A stretch of 64,000 bases of DNA from contig NZ_BCZK01000001.1 of NCBI RefSeq assembly GCF_001598695.1, positions 434,001-498,000 on the forward strand. The letters are read 5' to 3'. The notes beneath the pieces were generated by a model that had not been told where the DNA came from, did no database searches, and saw only the letters and a list, made by a program, of their open reading frames with translations. The stretch comes from Klebsiella oxytoca NBRC 105695. GTDB taxonomy: Bacteria > Pseudomonadota > Gammaproteobacteria > Enterobacterales > Enterobacteriaceae. A program made the position numbers and the translations under genes. Positions 56,475 to 64,000 of the stretch are shown here, piece after piece. Position 1 is the first letter of the stretch; each line of letters opens with the position of its first letter.

Positions 56475-58617
56475 CCGCGGCGCTTTCGCGCAGGCGGGCT
56501 TTCAGCTTGCTGTATTCCTCAATGACGTACCTTTCGGCGGCTTGCCGATCGGCAATGCGCTCAACGTTAACGGCGCAGTACTTGTACTCCGGGGTTTTGG
56601 TGATTGGGCTAAGATTCTCGGTGACCAGCTCGTTGCAGGCGCCGATCCACCATTGATAGGTCATATAGACGGCCCCTTTATTCGGCCTGTCGCTGATCTT
56701 CGCCCGGGAAATCACCTTGCCTTTGCGCGAGTTAACCCACACAAGTTCTTCGTCCTCAATGCCGAGACGTTTTGCGTCGGCGGTGTTGATCTGGATGTAG
56801 CCCGGTTCGTCCGCCAGTTTGGCCAGCGCCGCGCAGTTGCCGGTCATCGAACGGCAGGAGTAGTGGCCCACTTCGCGCACCGTGGAGAGCACCAGTGGAT
56901 ACTCGTCGCTCAGCTTATCGATCGGCGCTTGCCATTCGCAGGTGAAGAACTGCGCCAGCCCGTTCGGGGTGGAGAAACGTTCCGCAAACAGATACGAAGT
57001 GCCCTGGTCCGCCTCCGACTCGTCGCGACACGGCCACTGCACGTAGCCCAGTTCCCCCATTTTCTCGTAGGTCGCGCCGAAGAAGTTGGGGCACAGGTGG
57101 CGGAGTTCATCCCAGATCTGCTGGGTGTTGTCGTACTTCATCGGATAACCCATACGGGTGGCGATCTCGCAGATGATCTGCCAGTCGGTTTTCAGATCCC
57201 ACTTCGGCTCTACCGCCTTGAAAAACCGCTGGAAGCCGCGGTCCGCTGCGGTATAGACGCCTTCATGCTCGCCCCATGAGGTCGAGGGCAGAATCACATC
57301 GGCCGCCGCGGCGGTTTTGGTCATAAAGATATCCTGGACGATGACCAGCTCCATCTCTTCGAAGGCCTGACGCACGGCGGAAAGCTCGGCATCGGTCTGG
57401 AGCGGATCCTCTCCCATGATATACGCCGCCCGCACTTCGCCGTGCGCTACGCGGTGCGGCAGCTCGCTGATGCGGTAGCCAGGGTTCTCCGGCAGGCTCC
57501 CGACGCCCCAGGCTTTGGCGAACTTTTGCCGATTCTCCGGAAATTTCACGTACTGATAGCCGGGATAGGTGTCCGGCAGCGCCCCCATGTCGCAGGCGCC
57601 CTGGACGTTATTCTGGCCGCGCACCGGATTAACGCCGACGTGCGGTTTCCCCAGATTACCAGTGAGGATCGCCAGGCTGGTCAGGGAACGCACCGTTTCG
57701 ACGCCCTGCCAGAACTGGGTCACGCCCATTCCCCACAGAATCATGGCGTTTCCGGCGGTGGCATACAGCCGCGCGCATTCGCGAATCTGCCTGGCGCTGA
57801 CGCCGGTGATGGCTTCCACCGACTCCGGCGTATAGCCTTCGACGATTTTGCGATACGCTTCGAAACCTTCGGAACGCCCGGCGACAAAGGATTTATCGTA
57901 GAGATCCTCCGCAATAATCACCTGCCCGATGGCGTTGAGCAGCGCAATATTGGAACCGTTTTTCAGGGCCAGATGCAGGTCGGCAATGCGCGCGGTTTCG
58001 ATTTTGCGCGGATCGCAGACGATGATTTTGGCCCCGTTGCGTTTAGCATTGAGGATGTGATTCGCCACGATCGGGTGCGAATCCGCCGGGTTATAGCCGA
58101 AAATAAACACCAGATCGGTATTATCGATCTCGGTGATGGCATTACTCATTGCGCCGTTGCCGACCGACTGGTGCAGACCTGCAACCGAAGGGCCGTGTCA
58201 GACGCGTGCGCAGCAGTCGACGTTATTGGTACCAATAACGGCGCGCGCAAATTTTTGCATGATGTAGTTGGTTTCGTTGCCGGTGGCGCGCGAAGAGCCG
58301 GTGGTCTGAATCGCGTCCGGCCCGTATTTCGCCTTGATGTCGCTGAGGCGATTTGCCACATAATCGAGCGCTTCGTCCCAGGAGACGGATTCCAGCTTGC
58401 CGCCGCGCTGGCGGCGGATCATAGGGGTTTTCAGGCGCGGCGTGAGGATCTGCGGGTCGTCAATAAAATCCCAGCCGTAGTAGCCCTTAAGGCACAGGGT
58501 GCCCTGATTGTTTTTCCCCATCGCGGCGTCGGCGCGGGTAATTTTTCCCTCCTCTACCGTGAGCTGCATTTTGCAGCCGGAGGCGCAGTAGGGGCAGACG
58601 GTCGTTACTCTCTTCAT
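56470..58617 (-). CDS. fdhF: Formate dehydrogenase H, selenocysteine-containing (in-frame UGA)
   Basis: 715 residues when the UGA at 58198-58200 is read as selenocysteine, exactly the E. coli length with Sec at 140. A plain ORF call splits it into 139 and 559 residues, but VDCCARV-Sec-HGPSVAGLHQ matches E. coli. The [4Fe-4S] ligands are Cys8, Cys11, Cys15 and Cys42. Molybdopterin domains follow (GMGVTQFWQGVETVRS, NNVQGACDMGALPD, the ENLSPITKTPEYK end). It oxidises formate to CO2 with bis-MGD. In E. coli fdhF stands alone; here it follows uacT and a small ORF, which suggests electrons for reductive urate catabolism. AAGGA lies eight bases before the ATG. Confidence 0.95.
58154..58200 (-). promoter_or_regulatory. 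SECIS element for Sec140 of fdhF
   Basis: Directly after the UGA the mRNA contains the GGTTGCAGGTCTGCACC hairpin (58170-58186). This is the E. coli fdhF SECIS apical stem with the GGUCU loop bases contacted by SelB. Only a few substitutions from E. coli are seen, mostly at wobble positions outside the loop. Confidence 0.9.
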
Positions 58618-58634
58618 AGCAGTGGTCCTTAAAC

Positions 58635-58751
58635 TTAGAACAGCAGGGCATAACTAAAGCGGCAACTAAGGCCCTGCGCTATTCCCTGCTGCACGACGGG
58701 TATCGCCAGCAGCAGCAGGGTGATCAAGGCAAACAGGATTCGGGTGGGCAT
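58635..58751 (-). CDS. Small membrane-protein ORF (38 residues) coupled to uacT
   Basis: Starts MPTRILFALITLLLLAIPVV and ends ...SCRFSYALLF. AGGAGGG lies six bases before the ATG, which shares a base with the uacT stop (TAATG), a classic coupled start. Residues 5-20 form one hydrophobic helix after a short basic N terminus, so it may be a single-pass small membrane protein or a short secreted peptide; a Cys is at residue 30. It ends 18 bases before the fdhF start. I recognise no family. Position and ribosome site argue that it is translated. Confidence 0.65.
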   Translation of the reverse strand: MPTRILFALITLLLLAIPVVQQGIAQGLSCRFSYALLF

Positions 58752-60226
58752 TACTGTCCCTCCTGGGCTTCTTCAGGCTGTCTCTCCTTCTGAACTTTGC
58801 GCAGCAGGAGCCACATTCTGACGGTTCTGACGGCCATATTGCGCGCCGCTGAGCTCGGCGGGGCCGGATCGGGGACCGGCGTTTCGTGGTTAACGCGGAA
58901 AGGTACGCTGCCGTTGAGGGTGAGGTTGGCGACGATAGCCGTCAGGGTACCGATGGTGATCCCGCTGTGCAGAAACAGCTGAACCATCGGCGGAAACTGG
59001 GTAAACAGATTGGGCACCAGCACCGGCATCATGCCGAGGCCGAGGGTCAACGCCACGACCATGCCGTTATTATTGTTGCGATAGTTCACCTGCCCCAGGG
59101 TACGAATACCGGAGACGGCCACCATACCGAACATGACGATGCCTGCGCCGCCGAGGATCGGCTTTGGTATCAGCACCACCAGCGCCGCCATCCTTGAGAA
59201 CACGCCCATCAGAATCAGAATGATACCGGAGACCGACACCACAAAGCGGCTGCGTACCCCGGTTAAACCGATCAGGCCGACGTTCTGCGCGAACGCGGCG
59301 TAGGGAAACAGATTAAAAAAGCCGCAGATAGTGGTCGCGATGCCGCAGGTGTTAAGGCCGTTGCGCAGCATTTTCGCGTCAACTTTTTTCCCGACGATAT
59401 CCCCGGTCGCCATCATTGAGGACATGGTTTCCACCATGACCACCACCATGACCATTGATAGCAGGGCGACGGGGATAATATGAAATTCAGGTTTGGCAAA
59501 CGGCATCAGGGTCGGTAGATGGAGCCAGGGTGTGGCGTGGACCAGACTAAAGTCGAGAGGCTTAAAGCAGCTCCAGAGTACGGTGCCGATAATCAGGCCG
59601 ATCAGTACCGACGTATTTTTCACCACGCCGGAGGCAAAGGTGTAAATATTAAGAATAATCACCAGAGTAATCGCCGCCATCAGCAGCGAGAAGGGGGCGC
59701 CAAAGCCGCTCATCTCGCTGCTGCCGCCGCCGATCCACCCGCCAGCGACCGGCATAATAGACATGCCGATAAGCGTGACGATGCTGCCCATGACCACCTT
59801 GGGAAAGAAGCGGATGAGCTTGCTAATCCACGGGGCGCAGCAGAGGATGAAAATACCGGAGACGATCACCGCCCCGGAAATACCGCCGATCCCATACTCC
59901 TTGCCGATCAACACCATCGGGATCAGCGCGGCGAAGGTACAACCCTGGATTAGCGGCAGCCGACAGCCGAGCCACTTACCGACCCCCAGCGACTGTACGA
60001 TGGTGGCCGCGCCGCAGATAAACAGGTCGGCGCTAATCAGTAAAATAATGTGCTCCGGCGGGAGCCCTACCGCATTACCCACAACGAGCGGAACCGCCAC
60101 GGCGCCCGCATACATCACCAGCACGTGCTGTAGTCCATAAAGAATCATTTGCGTAACGGGTAAAACCTCATCAACCGGTGCGGTTGAATGACCGTTGCGT
60201 GAGGCGGAATTGGCGATATCTTTCAT
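58751..60226 (-). CDS. uacT: Urate/xanthine permease UacT (YgfU), NCS2/NAT family
   Basis: 491 residues, about 14 membrane segments. The NAT signature is QNVGLIGLTGVRSRFV near residue 323, with a conserved His in ILYGLQHVLVMYAG (helix 1) and a Glu in VVMVETMSSMMATGD. It is closest in memory to E. coli UacT, a proton-driven urate transporter. The C-terminal tail is long, basic and polar (LLLRKVQKERQPEEAQEG). First gene of the uacT-small ORF-fdhF operon, downstream of a sigma-54-type promoter. Confidence 0.92.
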   Translation of the reverse strand: MKDIANSASRNGHSTAPVDEVLPVTQMILYGLQHVLVMYAGAVAVPLVVGNAVGLPPEHIILLISADLFICGAATIVQSLGVGKWLGCRLPLIQGCTFAALIPMVLIGKEYGIGGISGAVIVSGIFILCCAPWISKLIRFFPKVVMGSIVTLIGMSIMPVAGGWIGGGSSEMSGFGAPFSLLMAAITLVIILNIYTFASGVVKNTSVLIGLIIGTVLWSCFKPLDFSLVHATPWLHLPTLMPFAKPEFHIIPVALLSMVMVVVMVETMSSMMATGDIVGKKVDAKMLRNGLNTCGIATTICGFFNLFPYAAFAQNVGLIGLTGVRSRFVVSVSGIILILMGVFSRMAALVVLIPKPILGGAGIVMFGMVAVSGIRTLGQVNYRNNNNGMVVALTLGLGMMPVLVPNLFTQFPPMVQLFLHSGITIGTLTAIVANLTLNGSVPFRVNHETPVPDPAPPSSAARNMAVRTVRMWLLLRKVQKERQPEEAQEGQ

Positions 60227-60352
60227 GAAGTTGTTATCTCCTGTACGACTTCACTCCGTATAAACGTGAACGGAGCCGAAGTTACGATTCGAAGGCCGCT
60301 GCCTCCCTGAGCTGATGCGTTCACCAGCGTGTTGCGCGCACGTTGAGTGATA

Positions 60353-60369
60353 TGCGTAAGATGTGCCAA
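60353..60369 (-). promoter_or_regulatory. Sigma-54 promoter for uacT-fdhF
   Basis: On the minus strand TTGGCACATCTTACGCA: GG at 60367-60366, ten bases, GC at 60355-60354. The -24 box TTGGCAC is perfect and the -12 box is weaker (ACGC). Start predicted near 60342, about 115 bases before uacT. E. coli fdhF is RpoN-dependent, which fits. Confidence 0.65.
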
Positions 60370-60399
60370 AAATAAATATCCTGAGAATCGAAGAGGAAT

Positions 60400-60419
60400 T
60401 GTGTGAAATAACTCACGGG
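60400..60419. promoter_or_regulatory. CRP-like palindrome between the divergent promoters
   Basis: TGTGA-AATAAC-TCACG at 60402-60417, one mismatch from the CRP consensus, placed between the two sigma-54-type promoters of the 510-base uacT/ygfT gap. It could bring carbon control, or be an activator site of similar shape. Confidence 0.5.
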
Positions 60420-60468
60420 AAAAAGGGCGGAATATCTCTCTGAGGGCCATATCTTTAAATAAGACACG

Positions 60469-60485
60469 TTGGCAAAAAATGTGCG
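60469..60485 (+). promoter_or_regulatory. Possible sigma-54 promoter for the ygfT operon
   Basis: TTGGCAAAAAATGTGCG: GG at 60471-60472, ten bases, GC at 60483-60484. The -24 half is good, the -12 half (TGTGC) moderate. An inverted repeat ATTGAGAT / ATCTCATT at 60493-60515 lies at the predicted start, a possible operator. About 240 bases of leader remain before ygfT, with no ORF seen. Confidence 0.5.
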
Positions 60486-60736
60486 CTATCACATTGAGAT
60501 AGGGATAATCTCATTTTGGTATTACGCACGATACGTTGAATTATCAACATGATTAAATCCAGAACGCAGCGAATAATTTTCCCTCAGCGCGCGTGGATAA
60601 TTATCTCGCCGTTACGCTGAGGGGCACTTTTTTTTGAGGCTGCTCGCAAAAATGAACAGCATATGAATACCCTGAAAAAAATCGCCTGATTATTGCATCG
60701 CTTCCCGGTGAGTCCTGGAATAATAAAGGGAAGCAA

Positions 60737-62677
60737 ATGAATAAATTTATTGTTGCCGATTCTGCAAACTGTATTGGCTGCCACGCCTGTGAAGTGGCCT
60801 GCGTCACCTCTCATCGCCAGGACAGCTGGCCCCAGCAGCGCAGCGACTTTCTGCCGCGTATTCGGGTGTTCTTCCACCGCAACGCCAGCAGTGCGACAAC
60901 CTGCCGCCACTGCAACGACGCTCCCTGCGTCGGCGCTTGCCCGACCCAGGCGCTGATCGTAGCCAACGACAGCGTTCAGTTTACAGAGGCGCTGTGCATC
61001 GGCTGTAAAAACTGCGTCATCGCCTGTCCCTTTGGGGCGATTGAGATGGTGGCCAACGATGACGACGCGCCGCAGCTGGCGCAGAAATGCGATCTTTGCC
61101 GTCAGCATCCTTCCGGTCAGCAGGCGTGCGTGGCCAGCTGTCCAACCCAGGCGCTGCGTCTGATGGATGAAGCCGCGGTTAACCAGCTGCGTACCGCGCG
61201 GCAGATCCGCTCCGCGCTGGAAACCCCGCTGGAAGCCGTTCGTGGCGTAAGACGTCGGGCGATACTCAATAAACCTCCGCGCGTTGGCGCAAAAAAAGTG
61301 CCCGCCGATGACCGCATGCAGCACTTCCGGGAAATCTATCAGCCGCTGAGCGAGTGCGATGCGGAGTACGAGAGCGAACGCTGTCTCTACTGCGCGCAGA
61401 AGGCATGGTGCAACTGGACCTGTCCTTTACATAATCATATTCCCGATTTCATTCGCCTGGTGAACGAGGGCAAGATTATCGAGGCGGCGGAGTTATGCCA
61501 TCAGAGCAGCTCCCTGCCGGAGATTTGCGGCCGGGTCTGTCCACAGGACAGGCTGTGCGAAGGGGCCTGCACGCTCAAGAACGAAGGCGGCTCGGTCGCC
61601 ATTGGCAACCTTGAGCGCTATATCACCGATACCGCGCTGGCGATGGGCTGGCGGCCGACAATCGACAAAGTGGCCCCGCGACCGGAGCGGGTGGCGGTGA
61701 TCGGCGCCGGGCCTGCCGGTTTGGGCTGCGCCGATATTCTCGTGTGCGCGGGCGTGCACGTTGATGTTTTTGACCGCCATCCGGAGATCGGCGGTCTGCT
61801 AACCTTCGGTATCCCGCCGTTCAAGCTGGATAAAAAGGTGCTTGAGATGCGCCGCGACATTTTTAGCGCCATGGGCGTCAATTTTCATCTCAATCAGGAG
61901 GTGGGTCGCGACGTGGCTTTTGCCGATCTGCTGAAAAACTATGACGCCGTCTTCCTCGGCGTGGGCACCTACGGTCTGATGGCCGCCGGTCTGGAGGGAG
62001 AGAACGCCCCCGGCGTGATTCAGGCCCTGCCGTTCCTGATTGCCAGCACCCGCGAGGTGATGGGGCTTGAAGAGAGCGCCGAGTATCCGCTGACCGACAT
62101 CAAGGGGAAACGCGTGGTGGTCCTTGGCGGGGGAGATACGGCGATGGACTGTCTGCGCACCGCCGTTCGCCGCGGCGCAGCGAGCGTGACCTGCGCTTAC
62201 CGTCGCGATGAACTGAGCATGCCCGGATCGAAAAAAGAGGTGGTGAACGCGCGGGAAGAGGGAGTGAAATTTGAGTTTAACGTGCAGCCGCAGCGCATTC
62301 AGCTCAACCGTAAGGGGCAGGTCTGCGCGGTGGAGATGATCCGCACGAAGATGGGCGAGCCGGGTCCAGACGGCCGCCGCCGGCCGCAGCCGATCCCGGA
62401 TTCCGGGTTTGAACTTCAAGCCGATGTGCTCATTATGGCGTTTGGCTTTCAGGCTCACGAGATGCCGTGGCTACGCGGCCACGGCATTAAGCTGGACCGC
62501 TGGGGGCAGATAGTCACCGGTGGAAAAGGGCGCGGAACGACGCAAACCAGCCATGACAAAATCTTTGCCGGCGGCGACGCCGTGACCGGGGCGGACCTGG
62601 TGGTTACCGCCATGGTCGCCGGGCGGCAGGCGGCCAGCGAGATGTTGACGCAATTCAGGGCCCGGGAGGAGATATGA
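60737..62677 (+). CDS. ygfT: YgfT/AegA-type Fe-S flavoprotein (ferredoxin domain plus GltD-like oxidoreductase)
   Basis: 646 residues. The N-terminal 150 residues are a four-cluster ferredoxin ([58 protein letters not shown]). From about 200 follows a GltD-like flavoprotein: [27 protein letters not shown], the FAD motif [15 protein letters not shown] near 323, the NAD(P) motif [13 protein letters not shown] near 462, and [17 protein letters not shown]. Blocks match E. coli YgfT more than AegA. Both are implicated in formate-dependent urate degradation, probably shuttling electrons from FdhF. AAAGGGAAGCAA precedes the ATG. Confidence 0.9.
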   Translation: MNKFIVADSANCIGCHACEVACVTSHRQDSWPQQRSDFLPRIRVFFHRNASSATTCRHCNDAPCVGACPTQALIVANDSVQFTEALCIGCKNCVIACPFGAIEMVANDDDAPQLAQKCDLCRQHPSGQQACVASCPTQALRLMDEAAVNQLRTARQIRSALETPLEAVRGVRRRAILNKPPRVGAKKVPADDRMQHFREIYQPLSECDAEYESERCLYCAQKAWCNWTCPLHNHIPDFIRLVNEGKIIEAAELCHQSSSLPEICGRVCPQDRLCEGACTLKNEGGSVAIGNLERYITDTALAMGWRPTIDKVAPRPERVAVIGAGPAGLGCADILVCAGVHVDVFDRHPEIGGLLTFGIPPFKLDKKVLEMRRDIFSAMGVNFHLNQEVGRDVAFADLLKNYDAVFLGVGTYGLMAAGLEGENAPGVIQALPFLIASTREVMGLEESAEYPLTDIKGKRVVVLGGGDTAMDCLRTAVRRGAASVTCAYRRDELSMPGSKKEVVNAREEGVKFEFNVQPQRIQLNRKGQVCAVEMIRTKMGEPGPDGRRRPQPIPDSGFELQADVLIMAFGFQAHEMPWLRGHGIKLDRWGQIVTGGKGRGTTQTSHDKIFAGGDAVTGADLVVTAMVAGRQAASEMLTQFRAREEI

Positions 62678-63150
62678 CCAGTTTTATCGTTGCCAGTTCG
62701 CAGGCCTGCATCGGCTGCAGGACCTGTGAGGTTGCCTGTGCGCTGGAACATGTGGCGCCGGGGGCGGAGTTCCATCCCCGCCTGAAGGTGATGCGCCTCG
62801 ACGATCTTAGCGTGCCGGTGATGTGTCATCAGTGCGAGAATGCGCCCTGCGTGGGCGCCTGCCCGACCGGGGCGCTGAGTATGGGGGCGGAGAAAGTTGA
62901 AGCCGACGGCGGACGCTGCATTGGTTGTCAGAGCTGCGTTGTCGCCTGCCCGTTTGGGGCGATTACCATCGAGGTGGAGGCCGGTCTGACGCCGGTTATC
63001 GTCAAGTGCGACCTTTGCGGTACCCGCGAGCGCGGCCCCGCCTGCGTTGATGTCTGCCCGACGGCGGCGCTGAGTATCATGACCGAAGAGCAGCTCAGAG
63101 CGCTGCAAAAGCAGCGCAATATCGCTACTGCCGCGCTGCTGTCGCTATAA
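62674..63150 (+). CDS. 4Fe-4S ferredoxin-type electron carrier (YgfS-like)
   Basis: 158 residues, HycB/YgfS-type polyferredoxin. Four Cys groups are visible: [39 protein letters not shown] and [18 protein letters not shown]. The start overlaps the ygfT stop as ATGA. It may link FdhF to the YgfT flavoprotein, paralleling HycB in the formate hydrogenlyase complex. Confidence 0.9.
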   Translation: MTSFIVASSQACIGCRTCEVACALEHVAPGAEFHPRLKVMRLDDLSVPVMCHQCENAPCVGACPTGALSMGAEKVEADGGRCIGCQSCVVACPFGAITIEVEAGLTPVIVKCDLCGTRERGPACVDVCPTAALSIMTEEQLRALQKQRNIATAALLSL

Positions 63151-63207
63151 ACGTTGCGCCCGGCGGCGCGTAAGCTGCCGGGTCATTTCACGCGCGCTGT
63201 CTGCAAA

Positions 63208-63235
63208 AAAAACCGGCTTGTCAGGCCGGTTTAGC
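63208..63235. terminator. Terminator between ygfS-like gene and ssnA
   Basis: AAACCGGC / GCCGGTTT stem with a T-run of eight on the minus strand and TTTAGCATTTTTG on the plus strand; serves both convergent transcripts. Confidence 0.85.
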
Positions 63236-63248
63236 ATTTTTGCACGGG

Positions 63249-64000
63249 CTATGCGGGGAGCGCATCCATTCGCGCCCACATTTTTTTCGCCACTTTCTGC
63301 GCTTCGCGGAATATCGGCTCGCAGTCGAAGCTGAACTGGCGATCCTCGTAGATCATCACGCCGTTCACCATCACGCTGCGCACGCTGTTTGCTCCCAGGC
63401 CGAAGGCGATATGTCCGGCGATATTTTCCGCGATCAGCGGCGTCGGCGCCATATAGTCGCAAATGGTGAGGTCCGCTTTATAGCCCGCCTCAAGGCGGCC
63501 AAAGTGGGCGTTGAAGTTGCGATTCAACAGTTCATTACCGTTACTCAGCGCCTTCGCGAAGCTGTCCGGCCACAGCGGCCCGCCGGCGTCGCGGTGTTTA
63601 AAGAAGGCAAACTTCAGCTCCTCGAACATATCGGAACCAATGCCGTCGGTGCCGAGCGCCAGATTACGGATCTGCGGCAGGCGGTAGTTGTAGCCGACGT
63701 GATTGTTCATATTGGAGCGCGCGTTATGCACCAGGAAACCGTCCTGCGCATTGAGCAGCTCCACGTCGGCATCGGAGATATACAGACCGTGAGCAATCAG
63801 CGTCTTACTGTTGATAAGGTCGAACTCCGCCAGCCGCACCAGCAGGTCCTTGCCGTAAAGGTGATGGCTGTGAGAAACATCGTAGCGGTCTTCCGCCGCG
63901 TGGATATGCAGGCCGCGGCCGGTGGCTTTTAGCGCTTCGCGCAGCATCACCAGGCCTTCATCAGGCACGGTGAACGGCGCATGGGCGCCGATATGGGCCT
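63249..64000 (-). CDS. ssnA: SsnA-type putative aminohydrolase (N-terminal part outside the window)
   Basis: About 250 C-terminal residues are visible; the frame stays open to the window edge (AHIGAHAPFTVPDEGL upstream of the first Met at 63968). Amidohydrolase metal-site motifs are present: GLHIHAAED with the His pair, KTLIAHGLYISDAD, and LGTDGIGSDMFEE with the catalytic Asp. SsnA of E. coli sits in the purine-catabolism region and resembles guanine deaminase-like chlorohydrolases. The N-terminal HxH motif is not visible here. Confidence 0.9.
   Translation of the reverse strand, partial: AHIGAHAPFTVPDEGLVMLREALKATGRGLHIHAAEDRYDVSHSHHLYGKDLLVRLAEFDLINSKTLIAHGLYISDADVELLNAQDGFLVHNARSNMNNHVGYNYRLPQIRNLALGTDGIGSDMFEELKFAFFKHRDAGGPLWPDSFAKALSNGNELLNRNFNAHFGRLEAGYKADLTICDYMAPTPLIAENIAGHIAFGLGANSVRSVMVNGVMIYEDRQFSFDCEPIFREAQKVAKKMWARMDALPA

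Noticed and set aside
58198-58200. UGA stop splitting formate dehydrogenase into two ORFs, suggesting a pseudogene
   Set aside because: It falls exactly at the selenocysteine codon 140 of E. coli fdhF and is followed by a conserved SECIS hairpin; both halves are collinear with a full-length enzyme.
57442-58632. 396-codon plus-strand ORF opposite fdhF
   Set aside because: It lies entirely antisense to fdhF in GC-rich codons, has no ribosome site and no recognisable domain; it is a shadow of the real gene.
1-64000. CRISPR arrays, prophage, insertion sequences, tRNA or rRNA genes
   Set aside because: No regularly spaced repeats, transposase or integrase motifs, phage structural genes or cloverleaf/rRNA sequences were recognised on either strand; short or diverged cases could have been missed by eye.

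Overview
The window reads as chromosome of a gamma-proteobacterium of the Enterobacteriaceae, most likely Klebsiella or a close relative such as Raoultella. Bases 5.4-29 kb carry near-identical homologues of Escherichia coli core genes in conserved order (yoaB, yoaA, tsaB, yeaY, fadD, rnd, minEDC, ycgLMN, dsbB, nhaB, fadR, ycgB, dadAX, cvrA, ldcA, emtA, treA). NhaB in particular looks Klebsiella-like. As I recall, E. coli K-12 has rnd and minE far apart and Salmonella has them adjacent, as here. I see no tRNA or rRNA gene, CRISPR array, prophage or insertion sequence.

Layout. (1) 1-5.3 kb: a carbohydrate ABC importer (binding protein cut by the window edge, two permeases, ATPase) with a cytosolic alginate-lyase-family protein, ending in a REP-type repeat cluster. 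(2) 5.4-29 kb: the core block. (3) 29.5-35.2 kb: an oligosaccharide cassette with a GPH-type transporter, an outer-membrane glycoporin and a GH3 glycosidase with inverted domain order. (4) 35.5-39.5 kb: a four-gene cassette of circularly permuted ATP-grasp protein, alpha-E protein, transglutaminase-like protease and Anbu proteasome-like peptidase. It is preceded by a sigma-54-type -24/-12 promoter and an NtrC-like site. (5) 39.4-44.2 kb: an AraC/MFS efflux pair, a membrane fatty-acid desaturase with a PhnD-like protein, and an RluA-type pseudouridine synthase. (6) 44.3-49.1 kb: a HypT-like LysR regulator divergent from an ATP-dependent PEP carboxykinase, a coiled-coil lipoprotein, lipocalin Blc and periplasmic 5-hydroxyisourate hydrolase. 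(7) 49.2-51.4 kb: a sugar-porter/PTS EIIA operon whose leader contains a strongly signalled 52-residue ORF. (8) 52-64 kb: a purine/molybdoenzyme island.

The island holds a xanthine-dehydrogenase-type hydroxylase (Moco and FAD domains fused, Fe-S subunit separate), a MocA-like cytidylyltransferase, selenocysteine formate dehydrogenase H (fdhF, in-frame UGA at codon 140 with SECIS), the urate permease UacT, a YgfT/AegA-type Fe-S flavoprotein, a YgfS-like ferredoxin and SsnA. This gathers in one locus the parts of the formate-linked anaerobic urate/purine degradation described in E. coli, where fdhF is unlinked. A 38-residue membrane-protein ORF, not named in any family I know, is coupled to the uacT stop codon just ahead of fdhF.

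A regulatory theme ties the accessory parts together. Candidate sigma-54 promoters (GG-N10-GC with good flanks) precede the Anbu cassette, the xdh operon, and both arms of the uacT/ygfT divergence. My inference is that this strain runs a nitrogen-controlled programme of protein or peptide turnover plus anaerobic purine catabolism. All motif calls were made by eye and need scoring against proper matrices.
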